DNA of 22,122 nucleotides from positions 1 through 22,122 of the forward strand of contig JADRCO010001144.1 of NCBI GenBank assembly GCA_021464525.1, in the 5' to 3' direction. The translations under genes were made by a program, and so were the position numbers. The stretch comes from Rhizophagus sp. LPA8_4_AMF (taxonomy: Eukaryota; Glomeromycota; Glomeromycetes; Glomerales; Glomeraceae). Shown in pieces: positions 19,536-22,122 of this stretch. Under the pieces are notes generated by a model. It did no database searches and was not told the origin of the DNA. It saw only the letters and a list, made by a program, of their open reading frames with translations. Position 1 is the first letter of the stretch, and each line of letters begins with the position of its first letter.

Positions 19536-20196
19536 ATACATTTTTAGAGTAGTCATATATGTTATTCATTTAAAATTATTTAAAATTCATTAATACTTTA
19601 TAAAAGAAATGTCTGATATAATTCTTCAAATTTGCGATTGGAAATTATGCAAATGACCTGTTTATATAATACATCTTATAATTTAGTTGCACACTCAAAC
19701 GTTTAATTTTATTTCAGTATACAAAAAAATAACCAAAAGTTTATTTAGCAGATATTTTAAAATTTTTTAAAAAGTTATACAAATTTATTGAAAACCTAAT
19801 CAAATCATAACATTGTAATACCAAAATTCCAGAAAATTCACCATACTATTCTACTATATTAGTAAATAAAGCATAAAATAGTATTGTTTAATTGAATGAA
19901 TTATAGAAAAATTAATAGATTACAAAGTATAACTATGTTTAACCAATTAATCAAGTAAATCCATATTTTAAATTCTTTGATATAATATTACGAGTAAGAT
20001 GCACTATTTGGACATTATTTTATTATTATGCTGTAATTTACAGTATATCAAAATAATATTTTTAATATACCGATGAAAAATGAGATTGTAGAAATTTACT
20101 AATCTTCAATTACACAATTTGCTAATTACAAAGGTTATAAATAAATATTATTGAAGCATAAATATGACTTAAAGAAAATTATTCTATCATACATAC
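19536..20196. other. AT-rich stretch downstream of the kinase C-lobe
   Basis: No gene is recognised. It probably contains the last intron and 3' end of the minus-strand kinase. After the donor at 20196 (GTATGT), one acceptor AATTACAG at about 20031-20038 would add only one codon before a stop at 20026-20028. That ending is a guess. Confidence 0.3.
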
Positions 20197-21007
20197 CTAA
20201 ACTTTCACTCATATTATTATTAATATCTTCCATAATTACAACCTTGGCACTTAATTCTTCTTGTTCCAACATTTCATTTAATTTAGTTGAATGATTGAAT
20301 TTTCTACTGAAATAATAAGATTCTGGATGACAATTAATTTCTGATTTATTCTCTAAAAAGTTTAATAATAGTAAAATAGTAAATATTTAATAATTAATTT
20401 GATTTGTAAAAAAAATAATAGAATTACCAGGAATAGGCACTCTCTTTTCCTCTTCACTTTCTATTGGATATTTTTCATCCCATTTAAAAAAAAACGGTTT
20501 TATTTCCTTGGCAGTTGGCCTCTTTTCAGGATCATTATCCCAACATCTTTTCATTAATTCAACATATTCTGGAATTGTTCCTTCTACAATTTCTGGCCTT
20601 TTACCCTTGCAAATATCTAAAGAAAGGAGAAAATCATGAGAAATATTATGAAATGCCGGAACTCCTGATGTCATCTCCCACATGATTATTCCAAAACTAT
20701 AAATATCTGCAGCTTTTGTGTATGGTTCACCGCGTAAAATTTCTGGTGCCATATAGGGAATAACTCCATACATATCTTCATTGTCTATATTAACTGGTCT
20801 ACATAATCCAAAATCACTAATTACTACATGTTTAACGTCCAAAAAAAGTATATTTCCATCATGAAAATCTCCGTGAACTAAATCTAATTTATGAATAGCT
20901 TCAAGCTGTGCTGAAATAAGAAGTAAATTGTAAAATTTATCATTTGGATTATATTTCTTATGATTTAATCTGTTTTTCAGATAGTTTTTGAATTTGGATT
21001 TTTGTGA
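20197..21007 (-). CDS. TKL-like protein kinase, C-lobe only (5' truncated)
   Basis: The frame is open from 21007 to the stop at 20387. Numbering from 21007: KNYLKNRLN (7-15), helix E ISAQLEAIHKLDLV (31-44), catalytic loop HGDFHDGNIL (45-54), DFG (65-67), MAPE (86-89), DIYSFG (101-106) and the CWDNDPEKRP motif with Arg163. All C-lobe catalytic residues are present; the loop reads HGD, not HRD (non-RD kinase). After VPIP a donor (CCTG|GTAATT) at 20427/20428 and a 75-bp intron (20353-20427) lead in phase 1 to a second exon (20197-20352) with HPESYYFSRKFNHSTKLNEM, matching the usual tail of Rhizophagus kinases; another GTATGT donor follows. Without that splice the protein would end in a run-on tail. 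No ATG and no N-lobe (glycine loop, VAIK) precede it, so it is half a kinase. Confidence 0.75.
20353..20427 (-). other. 75-bp phase-1 intron in the kinase C-lobe gene
   Basis: The donor GTAATTCTATT follows CCTG, and the acceptor is AAACTTTTTAG. Splicing turns Pro-Gly into Pro-Glu and joins two exons in frame. The second exon has the SYYFSRKF...KLNEM tail expected for this family. Confidence 0.6.
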
Positions 21008-21952
21008 TCAAGTGATTCATCGATCAATTACAAAAAAATAGTGCAACAAGAACGCAGAGCCAAAAGTATTTGAAATTTACGTTTCAGTGAGTATCTTGCA
21101 TGAAAGATTTCTGTAAAGGTAAAATAAATTTGAGATTCCTATTTTCGAACTCAAGCGATTTCAAACGATTCCACACAATTCATTGTAAATTTTTGGTATA
21201 GTAAAATATACATTTTTTTTATAACGACTTTGCATTCTAACTCAAAAATTTTTTAATTTTTTAGAAAATAATCATTTAAAAAGGGTATTTTATTCTTGTT
21301 GTGAGTTTGAAAGATTTAAATATATTACTGTCTTAATATTAAGGAATTACTCATTATTTTTAACCGAATTTTTTTATTTTGTTAATAATTTAACAAAAAA
21401 AAAAAAAAAATTTTTAATTGTTTATATAATTTATTATTCTTAATAAATTTATTTATTAGACGTATACTAATCATTTCTTTTGCAGATAATTTTGATTTTT
21501 TTGTCTCATTCATCGCAAAGTGAACAAGAAATTAAGCAGTGTAACCTCTGAATCTCATTTGACATAATTTTATATTTGTAAAAATTTTTAGCCTTGATTA
21601 ATTAGAGACGATCGTGTGGCTAATTAACGATGAAACATAATAAAATGAGTAAGAATGAAAAGAGATACATGCTGATCACATTCGCGTCGATACTTTCATG
21701 AAACATATTCAATGCAATATTTTCTTTAGACTTGTAATATACAATATTCATGCCACTTTATTTTTTTTTAAAAAAAAAAAATTGAATTCTGCGTTCTTAC
21801 AGTAGATAATCAAATATCAAAATTTTTTCCTTTATTAGAAATATATAATAAATATGTGAGTTAAATACATATGTAATAATGTACTACAGATAATCAAATG
21901 AGATAAGACTTGGGGACGACTCAAAAGAATAAATTTGAAAAAAGGAATTCGT
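21008..21952. other. Intergenic stretch with an orphan splice-like signal
   Basis: No protein gene is visible. On the plus strand a textbook 3' splice site lies at 21465-21485 (TACTAAT, pyrimidine run, TTTTGCAG). Candidate donors GTGAGT (about 21087) and GTAAAA (about 21119) lie 370-400 bp before it, with no coding exon on either side. A 10-bp inverted repeat, AAGAACGCAG (21048-21057) and CTGCGTTCTT (21789-21798), brackets most of the stretch. Homopolymer tracts lie at about 21395-21410 and 21760-21782. The right part should contain the 3' UTR of the oxidoreductase gene. Confidence 0.35.
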
Positions 21953-22122
21953 TTACTTATAATCAGCTATTTTTACAATATACTTGCCAGTATTTTTACC
22001 ATACAACATATCAACAAAAGTTTTTGCTATATTTTCAACCCCATCAATCACAGTCTCTTTATAAATAATTTTACCACTTTTAATCCATTCAATAATATCT
22101 TTTTCAAATTCTTTTTCAATAT
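21953..22122 (-). CDS. MDR-family NADP-dependent oxidoreductase, C-terminus (partial)
   Basis: The last 55 codons of a minus-strand gene enter from the right edge and end in TAA at 21953-21955. They read EFEKDIIEWIKSGKIIYKET, then VIDGVENIAKTFVDMLYGKN and TGKYIVKIAD. This is the conserved tail of the zinc-independent medium-chain dehydrogenase/reductase branch that includes prostaglandin reductases and alkenal/enone reductases: W...GKI.Y.E....G.EN....F..ML.G.N.GK..VK. Such enzymes reduce the C=C bond of alpha,beta-unsaturated carbonyls with NADPH in the cytosol. The sequence is uninterrupted and looks functional. The nucleotide-binding Rossmann part lies outside the window, so the exact substrate class cannot be told. 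Confidence 0.8.
   Translation of the reverse strand, partial: IEKEFEKDIIEWIKSGKIIYKETVIDGVENIAKTFVDMLYGKNTGKYIVKIADYK

Noticed and set aside
21620-21680. C/D-box snoRNA (CGATGAA ... CTGA)
   Set aside because: The C box is imperfect, the distance to the D box is only about 45 nt, and no terminal stem or guide region could be shown.

Overview
The window looks like nuclear DNA of an arbuscular mycorrhizal fungus of the Rhizophagus (Glomeromycotina) type. It is very AT-rich and gene-poor. It has small GT..AG introns, some with a TACTAAT branch site. It carries pieces of the TKL-like protein kinase family that is hugely expanded in these fungi, and many decayed transposons. The assignment rests on remembered family sequence style, not on a search.

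Layout. Bases 1-53 are the 3' end of a Helitron whose body lies left of the window. From 54 to about 10,000 I see no intact gene. Between 4.1 and 9.5 kb there is a graveyard of short decayed coding pieces, all on the minus strand; one is a Tnp2/DUF4218-type transposase tail (about 4.13-4.64 kb) and one a Helitron Rep-helicase linker (about 5.8-6.05 kb). At 10.4-11.56 kb there is intergenic DNA with hairpins and a CCAAT/TATA promoter-like block. At 11,569-12,084 (+) lies a two-exon gene with a lipidation-type N-terminus (MGCSAS) followed by a degenerate kinase N-lobe that stops at the hinge. From 12.1 to 15 kb the DNA is non-coding with small repeats. From about 15.05 to 18.76 kb there is a tandemly duplicated, decayed gene of an unknown lineage-specific family, interrupted by a 285-bp palindromic MITE at 17,651-17,935. 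The two copies share a 233-bp intron that is better conserved than the exons around it. At 18.9-19.5 kb there are two unidentified coding-like pieces.

At 20,197-21,007 (-) lies the C-lobe of a kinase with every catalytic landmark of that lobe but no N-lobe. At 21,953-22,122 (-) the window ends in the last 55 codons of an MDR-family NADP-dependent oxidoreductase (prostaglandin reductase type).

The most interesting reading is that the N-lobe (+, ends ...CGNL) and the C-lobe (-, begins about KNYLKNRLN) are complementary halves. Inverting the roughly 8.9 kb between them would put the two halves back in order at the hinge. The second is the intron that is more conserved than its exons, with differences that look like CpG deamination.
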